In this document: piece after piece, positions 19,088-27,884 of the stretch
How positions within the stretch are numbered: position 1 is the first letter of the stretch
Layout: each line of letters starts with the position of its first letter
Assembly: GCA_026707145.1 (NCBI GenBank)
Contig: JAPOXK010000015.1
Coordinates: 62,001-126,000, forward strand
DNA length: 64,000 nt
Reading direction: 5' to 3'
Source: Chloroflexota bacterium
GTDB lineage: Bacteria; Chloroflexota; Dehalococcoidia; Bin125
The notes under the pieces: model-generated
Told to the model about the DNA's origin: nothing
Seen by the model: only the letters and a program-made list of their open reading frames with translations
Database searches by the model: none
Position numbers and translations under genes: made by a program

Positions 19088-19975
19088 ATGAGCGTTCTGT
19101 TAGACCAGCAAAGCCGCATTCTCATCCAGGGCCTCGGCAATGAAGGCCGCAATCACTGCCAGCGCTCCCTCGCCTACGGCACCAACTTCGTCGCCGGTGT
19201 CCACCCCTCCTTCAAAGGCGGCGATACCTTCGAGAGCATCCCCGTCTTCGACACCGTGGCCGAAGCTGTGGCCAGCACCCGTCCCAACGTCAGCATCATC
19301 TTCGTCCCCGCACCCGGCGCTGCCGACGCCATCGTCGAAAACATCGCCGCCGAAGTTCCCCTCATCATCTGCATCACCGAGGGCGTCCCCGTCCACGACA
19401 TGATCACCGTCAAGGCCGCTCTCGCCCGCAGCCAAAGCCGACTCATCGGCCCCAACTGCCCCGGCGTCATTACCCCCGGCGCCAACTGCCGCGTGGGCAT
19501 CATGCCCGCCCACGTCTTCACGCCGGGGCGCGTCGGCGTCATCTCCCGCTCCGGCACACTCGTCTACGAATCCGTCGACCAACTCAGCAAGCTCGGCATC
19601 GGCCAGTCTACCTGCGTCGGCGTCGGCGGCGACCCCATCATCGGCACGACTCAAGTCGACGTCCTAGACCTGTTCAACAAAGATCAAGAAACCGACGCCG
19701 TCGTGCTCATCGGTGAGATCGGCGGCACCGCCGAGCAAGCGGCCGCCGCCTACATCCGCCGGCACATGACCAAGCCCGTCGTCGCATTCATCGCCGGCGC
19801 CACCGCTCCCCCGGGGCGCCGCATGGGCCACGCCGGCGCCATCATCGAAGGCAAGTCCGGCACCGCCGGCGCCAAGATCGACGCGCTTCAACAGGCCAGC
19901 GCCACCATCAGCCGCAGCCCCGCCACCATTGGCGAAACCATGGACCGCGTTCTGCGCGAAAACGGCCTCCGCTGA
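19088..19975 (+). CDS. sucD: Succinate-CoA ligase alpha subunit
   Basis: A 295-residue SucD of normal length. The CoA-binding Rossmann part contains [25 protein letters not shown] and [12 protein letters not shown] follow. The phosphohistidine loop is seen as [12 protein letters not shown], whose His is transiently phosphorylated during catalysis. It forms a heteromer with SucC encoded just upstream and carries out the TCA-cycle succinyl-CoA/succinate step. The start ATG is preceded by GTAGGGAGCGA. In the glycine-rich CoA loop the usual GxTGxxG reads GLGNEG, a small deviation worth noting when deciding between SucD and MtkB. Confidence 0.93.
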   Translation: MSVLLDQQSRILIQGLGNEGRNHCQRSLAYGTNFVAGVHPSFKGGDTFESIPVFDTVAEAVASTRPNVSIIFVPAPGAADAIVENIAAEVPLIICITEGVPVHDMITVKAALARSQSRLIGPNCPGVITPGANCRVGIMPAHVFTPGRVGVISRSGTLVYESVDQLSKLGIGQSTCVGVGGDPIIGTTQVDVLDLFNKDQETDAVVLIGEIGGTAEQAAAAYIRRHMTKPVVAFIAGATAPPGRRMGHAGAIIEGKSGTAGAKIDALQQASATISRSPATIGETMDRVLRENGLR

Positions 19976-20038
19976 CAAACTCAGACGGGTCGGCAGCTGG
20001 AAAGTCGACCGGGGCAGCCATCCCCCGGCAGCAAACAC

Positions 20039-20803
20039 CTAGCGCGCATCCGCCTCCGGCAGAAACTCCTGCATTAGCTCCAGCACTTGCGGCCCGAACT
20101 CCTCGTCCGACGTCAGAGCGTTCCCATGCAGGTTTGTCGGCAACTCCACCAGCTTCGACGGCCCGGCCGCGTCGCGGTGGAACAGCCGCGCGAAGGTCGG
20201 TGCCGAGCGATCATCCACGCCCACGATGATCAGCCGCGGGATCGCCACCGCCGCGTAGGCCGCCAGCGCATCCAGTCCTCGGAACACCGTTGGAGCCGAG
20301 ATCAGGATCATGCCGTCCAGCCGATCGTCCTCAGCCGCTTCCATCGCCGCCGTCACCGCCAAGCTGGTGCCCCCCATGCTCGCCCCCGCGCCGTAGATCC
20401 GCTCCGCCCCGGCCGCTTCGGCGTAATCCAGAGCCGCCCGCCACTCGCGGTGCAACTCCGCCGCCCGCAGCTCCTCCGGGATGTTCGCGAACTGCGGCGT
20501 CTCCCCGTGGCCCCGGAAGTCCCAAGCCAGCACGGAGTAGCCCCGGGCATGAAAATCCTTCGCGATCGGATCCCAAGCCCGCAGGTCCGCCGTAAACATA
20601 TGTCCCAACAGCAGCCACGTCTTCCCGCCCCACCGCACCTCCGCGCGCATCGGCAGCCCGTCGCTGCTCATCAGCTCGATCATCTCCACCGTACCCGCCT
20701 CCGGGCCGTCCTCTCCCCCGCAAGCCGCCCCCGTCCCAGCCGCCGCCAGGACCCCGATCAGGGCCCACGCGCACACGCCCCCAACAACGGATCGCATCCC
20801 CAT
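20039..20803 (-). CDS. Secreted alpha/beta hydrolase (probable lipoprotein)
   Basis: From ATG 20803, which has GGGAGG 8 nt upstream, the product is 254 residues. The N-terminal hydrophobic segment (VCAWALIGVLAAAGTGAACG) ends in a possible lipobox cysteine. The fold pattern is alpha/beta hydrolase: GHMFTADLRAWDPIAKDF near the oxyanion region, DFRGHGET, the nucleophile elbow GASMGG, then VGVDDRSAP and a candidate histidine in NLHGNALTS. It resembles dienelactone-hydrolase or lysophospholipase-type enzymes and probably hydrolyses an ester or amide outside the cytoplasm. A longer open frame reaches 20914 but would bury the signal peptide. It is convergent with sucD. Confidence 0.82.
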   Translation of the reverse strand: MGMRSVVGGVCAWALIGVLAAAGTGAACGGEDGPEAGTVEMIELMSSDGLPMRAEVRWGGKTWLLLGHMFTADLRAWDPIAKDFHARGYSVLAWDFRGHGETPQFANIPEELRAAELHREWRAALDYAEAAGAERIYGAGASMGGTSLAVTAAMEAAEDDRLDGMILISAPTVFRGLDALAAYAAVAIPRLIIVGVDDRSAPTFARLFHRDAAGPSKLVELPTNLHGNALTSDEEFGPQVLELMQEFLPEADAR

Positions 20804-20941
20804 TGAAACGCCTCCCTTCGGCATGATATCCGGAGGCTCCTCTCGAGAACGCCCCTCCACCGCGTCCGTCCGCCCCTTCCGCCATGATCCCGCGATACAG
20901 TGCGCCGACAGCAAGACGCCAACCCCAAGTAAGCTCTTAGT

Positions 20942-21032
20942 GGAGGGTTCGCATAGTTGGCCTAGTGCGCCCGCCTGCTAAGCGGGTTTCGGGGAAACCC
21001 GATCGTGGGTTCGAATCCCACACCCTCCGCCA
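20942..21032 (+). tRNA. tRNA-Ser(GCT)
   Basis: A complete class II tRNA. The acceptor GGAGGGT (20942-20948) pairs with ACCCTCC (21022-21028), followed by discriminator G and an encoded CCA. The anticodon GCT lies in CCGCCTGCTAAGCGG, a long variable arm is built on GGGTTTCGGGGAAACCC, and the T-arm loop is TTCGAATC. It reads AGC/AGU serine codons. Its 3' end is used as the attachment site of the adjoining element. Confidence 0.97.
21019..21032. repeat. attL: tRNA-Ser 3' end
   Basis: These 14 bp (CACACCCTCCGCCA) form the end of the T-arm/acceptor and CCA of tRNA-Ser and recur exactly at 49682-49695. The bases on either side differ between the two sites. Confidence 0.88.
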
Positions 21033-21505
21033 CTCAATGGTCAATATATACTTATTTCATAGGTTAGAGTGATATCTTCACGATCTAGGTTATCACTTTA
21101 CCTATCCCATTTAGGTTGCTGGGCTGGGTAGGGGTGCCCTTAGGAAGCAACGCCGCTACTTCGTCAGAGCGAAGCCGCGCAATCAGCCGTCCGGCCGCAT
21201 ACGGCCTCCTCGCAGTGACGCACCTGGCATAAGCGCAAGCCTTGGGGACGACATCGCAGACCTCAACCGGCCTCACTCGGCCGCGGGATCGACCGCTATG
21301 GCCTAACCCCACTGGCTGGGTCGCCCTGTAGCGGAATTGCCTTCACAAGGCGTGCGCCGGTTGACACGGCCAGCGATACTGCACGCGCCAGAGCTTCATG
21401 TCACTCCGCGTCATGCGCGAGTGCGGGCGTTTCATGCTCCCTCACTGGCGCGTAGTGACAGGTTGCTCTGGCAAGTAGCCCGTTCTTGCCGTGAGGGAGC
21501 ACTCT
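21033..21505. other. Left end of the island, no supported gene
   Basis: An AT-richer stretch follows the tRNA. Short open frames have no recognisable content. GTTATCACTT at 21089-21098 also occurs near the right end at 49529-49538 and might be an integrase arm-type site. Confidence 0.4.
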
Positions 21506-22195
21506 ATGCACTGGCAACAGGCGATCGCTGCGTCACTCATCGTTCTTGCCATTTTCGTAGTCGGTTGCGATAGCGGAGCCGGGAAGAATTCTGACGTAAC
21601 CATCCCATCCGTAAGTGAAGGCCAAACAGAAAGCAGCCAGCCAGGGAGCTTGCGGCGCAGCGATATTTTCGTTGCCTGCGAGATGGTGACGCTGTACAAG
21701 GAGCCGGCTCCGGTCGTCTACGCCGTCGACTCTGACGGAACGCTTTATCCGTTGAACGGCAACGCGAAAGAGGTCTTGCCTCTGGCGAATGTCCCGATTC
21801 GAGAGGCAAGCAAGCTGGTTGTTGGTGATGCCGTAGACAAACACCGGAAAATCGAGAGCATGATCCAAGATGGGCTAGCGAGATGCCCAACGTTTCCAGA
21901 AGAGAACCCAGAAGAGTTGCCAGAAACAAACGCCATCGATGCCTCTCGGCTGACACTGGTTTGCCTGGACGTAGGCGCGGAGTTGAAAAAACCTGGGGCG
22001 AATGCCCTTTTCGCTATGGACAACATCGACGGTGCAATCTATCCCCTTAATTTCATCGCGAGACAATGGTTTTCGCTGCCGCAATGGAGTGGTACCGACG
22101 ATATTCGAGATATCAGCACTCTCAACCGCGGAGATGGTGACGGGTTCAGCCAAGCGGTCAGCGATCTCAAGGATGAGGCGTTTCGCAGTTGTTAG
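21506..22195 (+). CDS. Lipoprotein with two tandem homologous domains
   Basis: A 229-residue protein beginning with a lipoprotein signal (ASLIVLAIFVVGC, lipobox VVGC). Two similar units follow: about 50-115 (IFVACEMVTL..APVVYAVDSDGTLYPLNGNAKEVLPL..IREAS) and about 145-225 (LTLVCLDVGAE..ANALFAMDNIDGAIYPLNFIARQWFSLP..IRDIS). Both share a cysteine and a DGxxYPLN core. The family is not recognised. Start ATG 21506 is preferred over GTG 21491 because GAGGGAG lies 6 nt upstream. It is the first gene inside the island after the tRNA. A surface-exposed protein, perhaps for exclusion or binding, is a guess only. Confidence 0.7.
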   Translation: MHWQQAIAASLIVLAIFVVGCDSGAGKNSDVTIPSVSEGQTESSQPGSLRRSDIFVACEMVTLYKEPAPVVYAVDSDGTLYPLNGNAKEVLPLANVPIREASKLVVGDAVDKHRKIESMIQDGLARCPTFPEENPEELPETNAIDASRLTLVCLDVGAELKKPGANALFAMDNIDGAIYPLNFIARQWFSLPQWSGTDDIRDISTLNRGDGDGFSQAVSDLKDEAFRSC

Positions 22196-22342
22196 CGTGA
22201 CAACATGGGCTGCGACACCGGTTGGTAGTTCCCGCTCTGAAGCAGAAACGCCACAGCCTGCGAGTGGGTAGCCAGTCTTGTGCCAGTCAGCAAGCCACCC
22301 GCGCTCCCGCCCAAGCGCAAGTGTGGAAAGCCCACAAACAAG

Positions 22343-22555
22343 ATGCCCGATCCCATTCCCGACACGCCAAAAAATATCGCTCGTGCGGTTCTGGCGGGAC
22401 CGCCGAAGAAGGAATGGGATTGCCTAAAGAGTAAGGTCAGTCAGCCTATGGAGTCCCCCCGCGGAAGTCGCTCGATGAGCCACCAAGCTGCGAAAAAGAC
22501 GGTTGGAATGGTCGCGATGATGGCTACTACCAGCCACCAGATCTCAAGGTGTTGA
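22343..22555 (+). CDS. Small hypothetical protein (PDPIPDTPKNIARA type)
   Basis: A 70-residue open frame beginning MPDPIPDTPKNIARAVLAG and continuing PPKKEWDCLKSK. I recall similar short proteins with an N-terminus of this kind scattered among unrelated bacteria; I cannot name a function. The frame is open upstream to GTG 22280. The second half overlaps, on the opposite strand, a predicted membrane protein gene, so either the C-terminal part or one of the two genes may be unreal. No clear SD is seen. Confidence 0.4.
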   Translation: MPDPIPDTPKNIARAVLAGPPKKEWDCLKSKVSQPMESPRGSRSMSHQAAKKTVGMVAMMATTSHQISRC

Positions 22556-22776
22556 CTCCATGCCCCCAGAATTTGGAGTGCGAATCCTGAAGATACGATT
22601 GGCAGGCCGAACCTCCCCAGTCTCGACCACCACCTTCGCAGCGTTGAGACGGGCTCATCATCGCTTTCGAGGAGAAGATGTGGCCGCCGTGCATGCACAC
22701 GCGGTCCCGCCAGCAGCAGTGCCACCCCGATGATGTCGAGCGCCAGTCCAACGGTGATGAGGATGCTACCGATCAT
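22441..22776 (-). CDS. Small three-helix membrane protein, unknown function
   Basis: From ATG 22776 the product has 111 residues and three hydrophobic helices: SILITVGLALDIIGVALLLA, FGLPIVSSGFALQILGAWS and WWLVVAIIATIPTVFFAAWW. A basic/acidic cytoplasmic loop (RVHARRPHLLLESDDEP) joins the first two. The frame is open to 22935, but the added sequence is hydrophilic and atypical. No family was recognised. It is convergent with the preceding small gene. Confidence 0.55.
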   Translation of the reverse strand: MIGSILITVGLALDIIGVALLLAGPRVHARRPHLLLESDDEPVSTLRRWWSRLGRFGLPIVSSGFALQILGAWSQHLEIWWLVVAIIATIPTVFFAAWWLIERLPRGDSIG

Positions 22777-24046
22777 CGAGTTCCCAACAGAAGATGGGCT
22801 TACACCTCGCCGGCCACCGGAGTCCGCTGGTAGGTGCTGCGAATGTCCGGTGTATCCCTGCTCCGTACTGGGTAGCGTGATGGGCAGGTGATCCAGTACG
22901 ACCCGGGTACCGAATGAGGGGTACGCCTGGGCCAAGGAAGACTATCGCGTGAACTCTCGAGTTGACAGCCACTTGGGTTCCTACTGAGCACAAGCCGAGT
23001 TTGGATCGAACCACCCTGCTGGAATGTCCCGGAAAGTCGGTAGCGCTGAGGCCACGCTCGATCAATCGTGTCACTGACAATGGTGCTTCCGCCGCGTTCT
23101 CCTTCCCTGTGTTTCCTCGCTGCCGGTGCGACGGCTTCGGCCCGGCGCAGCGTGGGCAAGCTCTACACTGCCACGGCCGCGTTCACGCCTGATCTCTCTC
23201 GACTCTGATATTCCCTCTTTTCGTGAACCCGATTGGACCGCGAAATTTGCGTCCGTAGCGTCCGCAGCGGTCACTCTGCTTGATTTCACATGGCTGGCGG
23301 GGACGCAACGGACGGTTCCGTCCCGCCATGGTCAAGGGAAACTGGAAGCATGCTGGCGTATGGCGAAGCCTGCGCCACCCCGCCTGGAACTCCTTGAAAC
23401 CTCCCACGCACGGCTGACCCACAACTAGGCTCCGGGACCGCCTCCCGCTCTGCGTCGCGTCGGGATATCGCGGCCCGCTGTGTTTCCGCGCACCACTTTC
23501 GCGCGGTCTCGCGCGGCTCTGTTGCAACCCAGGTTTGCCGGACTGTCAGATTGACAATGTGCAGGAGCACCTGCATATCGGCTCGATTCGGTCCGTGGGT
23601 CCTTTGCAACACCTACGGAGAAAACACGCCTTCACGCGGCATTGGTCGCACCAATTGGCGACCGATCGGCTCAAGATGGCTTGGTTTCGGCCCGCGATCG
23701 TACGAGGAACGGAAGGGAAGCGGGCTGACGGAGCTCTCCTTCTGGTGGCGGAGTTAAGTCCGACAAGGACCCGACCGGGAAGGGAACGCTTGGACAGACA
23801 CGGCGCACGAGGGCGCTGATACTGGCGCCGCGCTTGCGCTATTGACCAGTCTGTCGACGTGTGGCGGCTCTTCGGACGACGAACCCGCACCTGCGGTCAG
23901 ATCCCGCTCCACCGACCGCAGTCCAAGGGCCTGCAGCTGCTTGACTTGCCCCTCCACTCCGGGAATCTGCACGGATGCGACGAACCTTCCCGCGCAAGGT
24001 CTTCTGACAGCTTGAATCTCGGCCAGGCAACGGTCCGCTCATCACA
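22777..24046. other. Gene-poor debris region
   Basis: About 1.27 kb in which no intact gene can be supported; many short frames overlap on both strands. It includes the primase/helicase 3'-end remnant near 23.2-23.3 kb, listed separately. The composition alternates, suggesting several decayed insertions. Confidence 0.55.
23212..23330 (-). pseudogene. Remnant of a second element helicase 3' end
   Basis: On the minus strand this encodes DATDANFAVQSGSRKEG, matching the C-terminus DPADANFLIQSSPEKG of the island helicase at 44440. At DNA level GAAATTTGCGTCCG, TAGCGTCCGC and GACGCAACGGACG occur in the same order in both places. No open frame extends upstream into a helicase here, so only a fragment of the gene end survives. 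It implies a second related element once occupied this site. Confidence 0.6.
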
Positions 24047-27000
24047 TCAGGCACCGCTGAAGACGAAAGCCGCCCAGACGGACGGTGCGTTGTAGGATAC
24101 CGACCCGTGCGAAGTCGTGGGGGAACGGCTGGCACTCTGCAGGGCTCGAAGAGGCGCCCGACTTGACGCGTAGGCATCGATCACCGCTTCGTCTGCATCG
24201 CGCATCCAAAGCTGCGCTTCGCGGAGGGCGGTTGCGGGCGCTTTCCTAGCTTCGAAGAGGCCTTCGTAAAACCTGGATACGATGAGGGCAGTTGCGAAGT
24301 CGTCGATGGCCCAGAGAGTGGAGACGACGCCAGCCGTCCCGGCAGCGATGAAAGCCGAGGCGAGGCTGAGTAACTCATCGATTTCCTCGTACCCTTGAGG
24401 CACGCCCGTCTCGCACGCGGAGGTGACCACGAGCCGCGCCGCGATCTCGAGGCGAGCGACTTCGAGGGCAGAGAGTTCCACCTCGCCTGCGAGCGAGAGG
24501 GCAGCGGAGAACAGTGGGTCGAAGAGTCGACCCCTGCCGTGGCAGGCGAAGTGAACGTGCGTCGCGAATGGCAGGACATCCAACACACGTTCCTTCGTAG
24601 CCGACTCTCCCTTCAGCACACGCATTGCGCCTGCTGGCACGAATCTCTCGACTAACGCGATCTCGAATTCGGCACCCTCCAGTGGTTTGGGGTGGGGCTG
24701 CGGATCCGCGATCCCGACGAAACGAACCGGATCGCCAGCGCTCTGGGATGCCCGGCGCATACAATTGAGCTGGAGTCGAGCCGAGGGAGCGAACGCCAAG
24801 TCAAAGTCGTCGATCAGGCTCCGCCGATTTCCGACCGCGTCACTCCACGCGATGGCGTGCAGTGGCATCAGCCCGAGGAGTCCAGCGGGGACTAGCGTGA
24901 CACAAGACGCCCCTCGACTAGCCAGCGATCGGGCGAGAGGGTGAAGAAGTTTCTCACCGATGAGAGGGGAGAGGGCTGTGATCGCTGCATCGAGCAGCTC
25001 TGGCTTCAGCGCTTGGGCTACCAAGTATGCGGCTGAGCCGCCGCGACTCCTGTCTGCATCAAGGCCGATCGCCAAATCAGCGATCACCTGCGAGCCGCAA
25101 TCCGGTGCATGGATCGCTTCGAGCTCCACGCCACCTTCGCTATCTTTATCCACAATGATCGCGAACGAGCCTTTGGGTGCGGAGCCCAGGTAGACAAGCG
25201 GCCGTTCGGGCTGCGCGACCTGGCCGATCTCCTCGAGAGTCGGAGGATTGAGAGCATTCTCGAAAGTCGGCGTTTGTTGCAAGGCGGCGCGGATTCGCGT
25301 GAGCTGCTCCGAACTGTCTGATGCTGAGCGCTCCTCCGAGCCGAGGATGTCTGCCCGTACCGAAGTGGTCACCTCCTCGACATCAGTGCGTAGGCCTGGA
25401 TCGAGGTGAGACAACTTGTCGAGATCGATGCCCTCGGCCAGCGTAAGCAAGCCGAGCTCTCTGGCTCGTCCCAGTTCCAGGGCCACCACGGCCTCTTCCA
25501 AACGATCCGCCCGCGCCAGCGCGCCGGCAGCGAAACGAAAATCCGTGGTCTTTCGTCTGCGGCGTTCGGAGATCCGATCTTCCACACGCGACCGCGCGGA
25601 GATCACCGCTGCCGCAGCTTCGACGAGTCGCGCCGCGGCGTCAGCAGCCAACTCCACGTTGTCTTGCTCTTCTGCGAGCGCGGCGAGGCACCGGCTCGCT
25701 TCTCTGGCTTCTCCCGGCCCTGTGTCGGCTGACAGAGCCGTCAAGGCCGTTTTGTATGCTTCGATCGCGCCGCCCGTGTCCGCCCGTGTCTCGCGGATCT
25801 TCCCGATCAGCAACCACGCTTGACCAAAGCGGAGTGGCGATGCCGTGATCGGACTGAGCCGGGCAGCCTCCACCGCACTTGCTTCGGCACGAGCGTGGAG
25901 TCTGGATCGAGCGTCTCCTGCTGTGTCTGGCAGTTGCGCGAGTTCGAGTTGCTCGTTCGCAAGATTGTGCTCGGCTTGGGCAAGGAGTTGAGTGTCGTCG
26001 ACCGAGCGGGCCGCGTAGCGTGCTTTGGCAGAATGACGGATGGCTTTCTGAAGGTTCGATCGGCGGTCGCCGGAGCTAGTTCGAGAGTAAACAACGCCTA
26101 AATTCAGTTGAGTGAATGCCCAATCGCGAGGACTTCGCCGGAACGATCGGTGAGTCAACGTCAGCTCAAGATGTTCGCGGGCGCGGTCATGGTCACCTTC
26201 CTCTCCGCGATACGTGAAGAGGAGAGCGAGGTTAGTGTGAGCCATGGCCCAGCTGTCGGGATGAACAGCTTGTGGGAACCGATCGAGTGCCTCCGACAGA
26301 TGGGTGATGCCCTGAGTGAGATTCCACGCTGGGTCTCCGCGGGGCCGCATCCCGAACGCCGCACTCAAGTTCGTGGCGATCGCGAGACGGCGTTGCGGGT
26401 GATCGATGTCCGGATGCGTATCCAGAATGGAAATCACCGTCCGGCCTAACTCAATAGCGCGCTCGATCTTCTGATCGCGGTCTGCCCCCTCGTCTTGCAG
26501 GAGAGCCGCGACTGTTGTGGCTGCTACTTCGGCCCTCCGTTCTGGGTAGGTGCCCGGCGGCAAGATGTCCAACAGATCCAACCCGGCCTGAGCGAGTGCT
26601 TTCGGACTCCCTCCTCGCTTCGCATCCTCGAACACACGCTGTCGTGGAATGACCGCCTCTTCCCAAAATCTTTGGATCACCGATTCGCGCACGGCCCAGG
26701 CACTCGGAAAGTCACCCGTCCGACAGAGCTGCACGGTTTGTAGCATCGAGCTGGCAAATCGCCGTTTATTTTCATCCGGAGCAGACTCCGCTTGCTGCGC
26801 AACTCGATCTTCCGCTTCCTGGGTCGTGACCTCTGGCCACTGCTCTACCACTTCGCGGAGTTGCTCCTCGCTCGCGACGAGCGCCAGCTCCTCAAGCCCC
26901 CTATCGATCCGCCGTCTCCTCTGGTTCGTTTTGATCTGCCTCAACAGTCCTCGGTACGCGGGCTCACGACCGCCCGCCTCGCTCGCACCCGCCCTCGGCG

Positions 27001-27403
27001 CCTTGATGTCGACATCTATGTCCTTGGTCACACCCGCCGCGATCTCGTTGAACGTGACGACCGCAGGAGGACCGGGCACCTCGCGGATTGCATCGCCTAA
27101 CTCGCGCTGGACAACGGCAACAACGTCACTAAGACTCTCAAGGGGGTCTCGCTGGTCCTCGGGTGCGTGTGCCGCAATCAGGGGAGCGGCTTTCGCGAGG
27201 CGAAGTACCAGCAATGGCTGGGAGCGTCGCAACACGCGGCCGCAACTGGGGCACGTAGGTTCGATAAGGTCAGAGAGTTGCGCTATTAGATCCGGACGCT
27301 CAACTGCGTCAACCGCAAGCCACGTGAATCGCGAGGTCACTTCACCGCAGTGGGTGCAGCCCCATTCCGCCATTGTCGCTTGGGAGATCGGCACTAGTGA
27401 CAT
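24047..27403 (-). CDS. CpXC-TPR-CHAT protein (caspase-like protease domain)
   Basis: About 1,118 residues from ATG 27403 (the frame is open to 27448; a further ATG lies at 27373). The N-terminal CpXC-like zinc domain has CTHC and CPSC pairs about 40 residues apart. Then comes a long helical region with TPR-like repeats (for example WAMAHTNLALLFTYRGEEGD, WAFTQLNLGVVYSRTS). The C-terminal CHAT domain carries the clan CD protease dyad, His in VHFACHGRG and Cys in VTSACETGV, and ends with the typical SVWAAFVFSGA. CHAT proteins are caspase-related proteases; several act in antiviral defence, cutting a partner protein after activation. No obvious partner such as gasdermin is adjacent. The TPRs probably sense or recruit. 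Confidence 0.88.
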   Translation of the reverse strand: MSLVPISQATMAEWGCTHCGEVTSRFTWLAVDAVERPDLIAQLSDLIEPTCPSCGRVLRRSQPLLVLRLAKAAPLIAAHAPEDQRDPLESLSDVVAVVQRELGDAIREVPGPPAVVTFNEIAAGVTKDIDVDIKAPRAGASEAGGREPAYRGLLRQIKTNQRRRRIDRGLEELALVASEEQLREVVEQWPEVTTQEAEDRVAQQAESAPDENKRRFASSMLQTVQLCRTGDFPSAWAVRESVIQRFWEEAVIPRQRVFEDAKRGGSPKALAQAGLDLLDILPPGTYPERRAEVAATTVAALLQDEGADRDQKIERAIELGRTVISILDTHPDIDHPQRRLAIATNLSAAFGMRPRGDPAWNLTQGITHLSEALDRFPQAVHPDSWAMAHTNLALLFTYRGEEGDHDRAREHLELTLTHRSFRRSPRDWAFTQLNLGVVYSRTSSGDRRSNLQKAIRHSAKARYAARSVDDTQLLAQAEHNLANEQLELAQLPDTAGDARSRLHARAEASAVEAARLSPITASPLRFGQAWLLIGKIRETRADTGGAIEAYKTALTALSADTGPGEAREASRCLAALAEEQDNVELAADAAARLVEAAAAVISARSRVEDRISERRRRKTTDFRFAAGALARADRLEEAVVALELGRARELGLLTLAEGIDLDKLSHLDPGLRTDVEEVTTSVRADILGSEERSASDSSEQLTRIRAALQQTPTFENALNPPTLEEIGQVAQPERPLVYLGSAPKGSFAIIVDKDSEGGVELEAIHAPDCGSQVIADLAIGLDADRSRGGSAAYLVAQALKPELLDAAITALSPLIGEKLLHPLARSLASRGASCVTLVPAGLLGLMPLHAIAWSDAVGNRRSLIDDFDLAFAPSARLQLNCMRRASQSAGDPVRFVGIADPQPHPKPLEGAEFEIALVERFVPAGAMRVLKGESATKERVLDVLPFATHVHFACHGRGRLFDPLFSAALSLAGEVELSALEVARLEIAARLVVTSACETGVPQGYEEIDELLSLASAFIAAGTAGVVSTLWAIDDFATALIVSRFYEGLFEARKAPATALREAQLWMRDADEAVIDAYASSRAPLRALQSASRSPTTSHGSVSYNAPSVWAAFVFSGA

Positions 27404-27884
27404 CCTAGGTTCGGGCAGGTCCAATCCTGCGCACTGCCCAAACCGCATCGCAATCGGGATCCAGCGACACCCCTACCTTGTGGATCCTGCAAGCGCGAGT
27501 GGCTGTCTCTCGCAACGGTCCGCCTTGACCAACACTTTCTGGTAACCCTTCGATCCAGTAGTGGCTCTGATGCACGGAAGAAGCACGTAGCGGCAGCATT
27601 CACTCCTACACACCTACCTGTGGCCGCAGCCCCTAGCGTCCCGCCGGTCGGATCACCTCTTGACCAGCTACAAGCTCCTGCCCCGCCGATCTCTCTGGAC
27701 AATAGTCGGCGGGCACGCCGCTCTTCCCGCACGGAGCTGCGGGAGCGAGCTGGCCCATCGCCCGCCAGCACCCGCGCGGCGAGGAGGGGATAGCCTTCGT
27801 GAGTGCGGATTAGGGTCACCCAGAGCTATCGGAGCCCTAGATACAGCGGTTGCTAGATAGCGAAGCGACTCGCCGTTAGGACTT
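27404..27884. other. No supported gene
   Basis: The gap between the CHAT gene and higA. Short frames here lack recognisable features. Confidence 0.45.

Noticed and set aside
23754-23972. Minus-strand frame with VEGQVKQLQALGLRSVERDL
   Set aside because: Looked protein-like for a moment, but it is short, lacks a start context and gave no family; left as debris.
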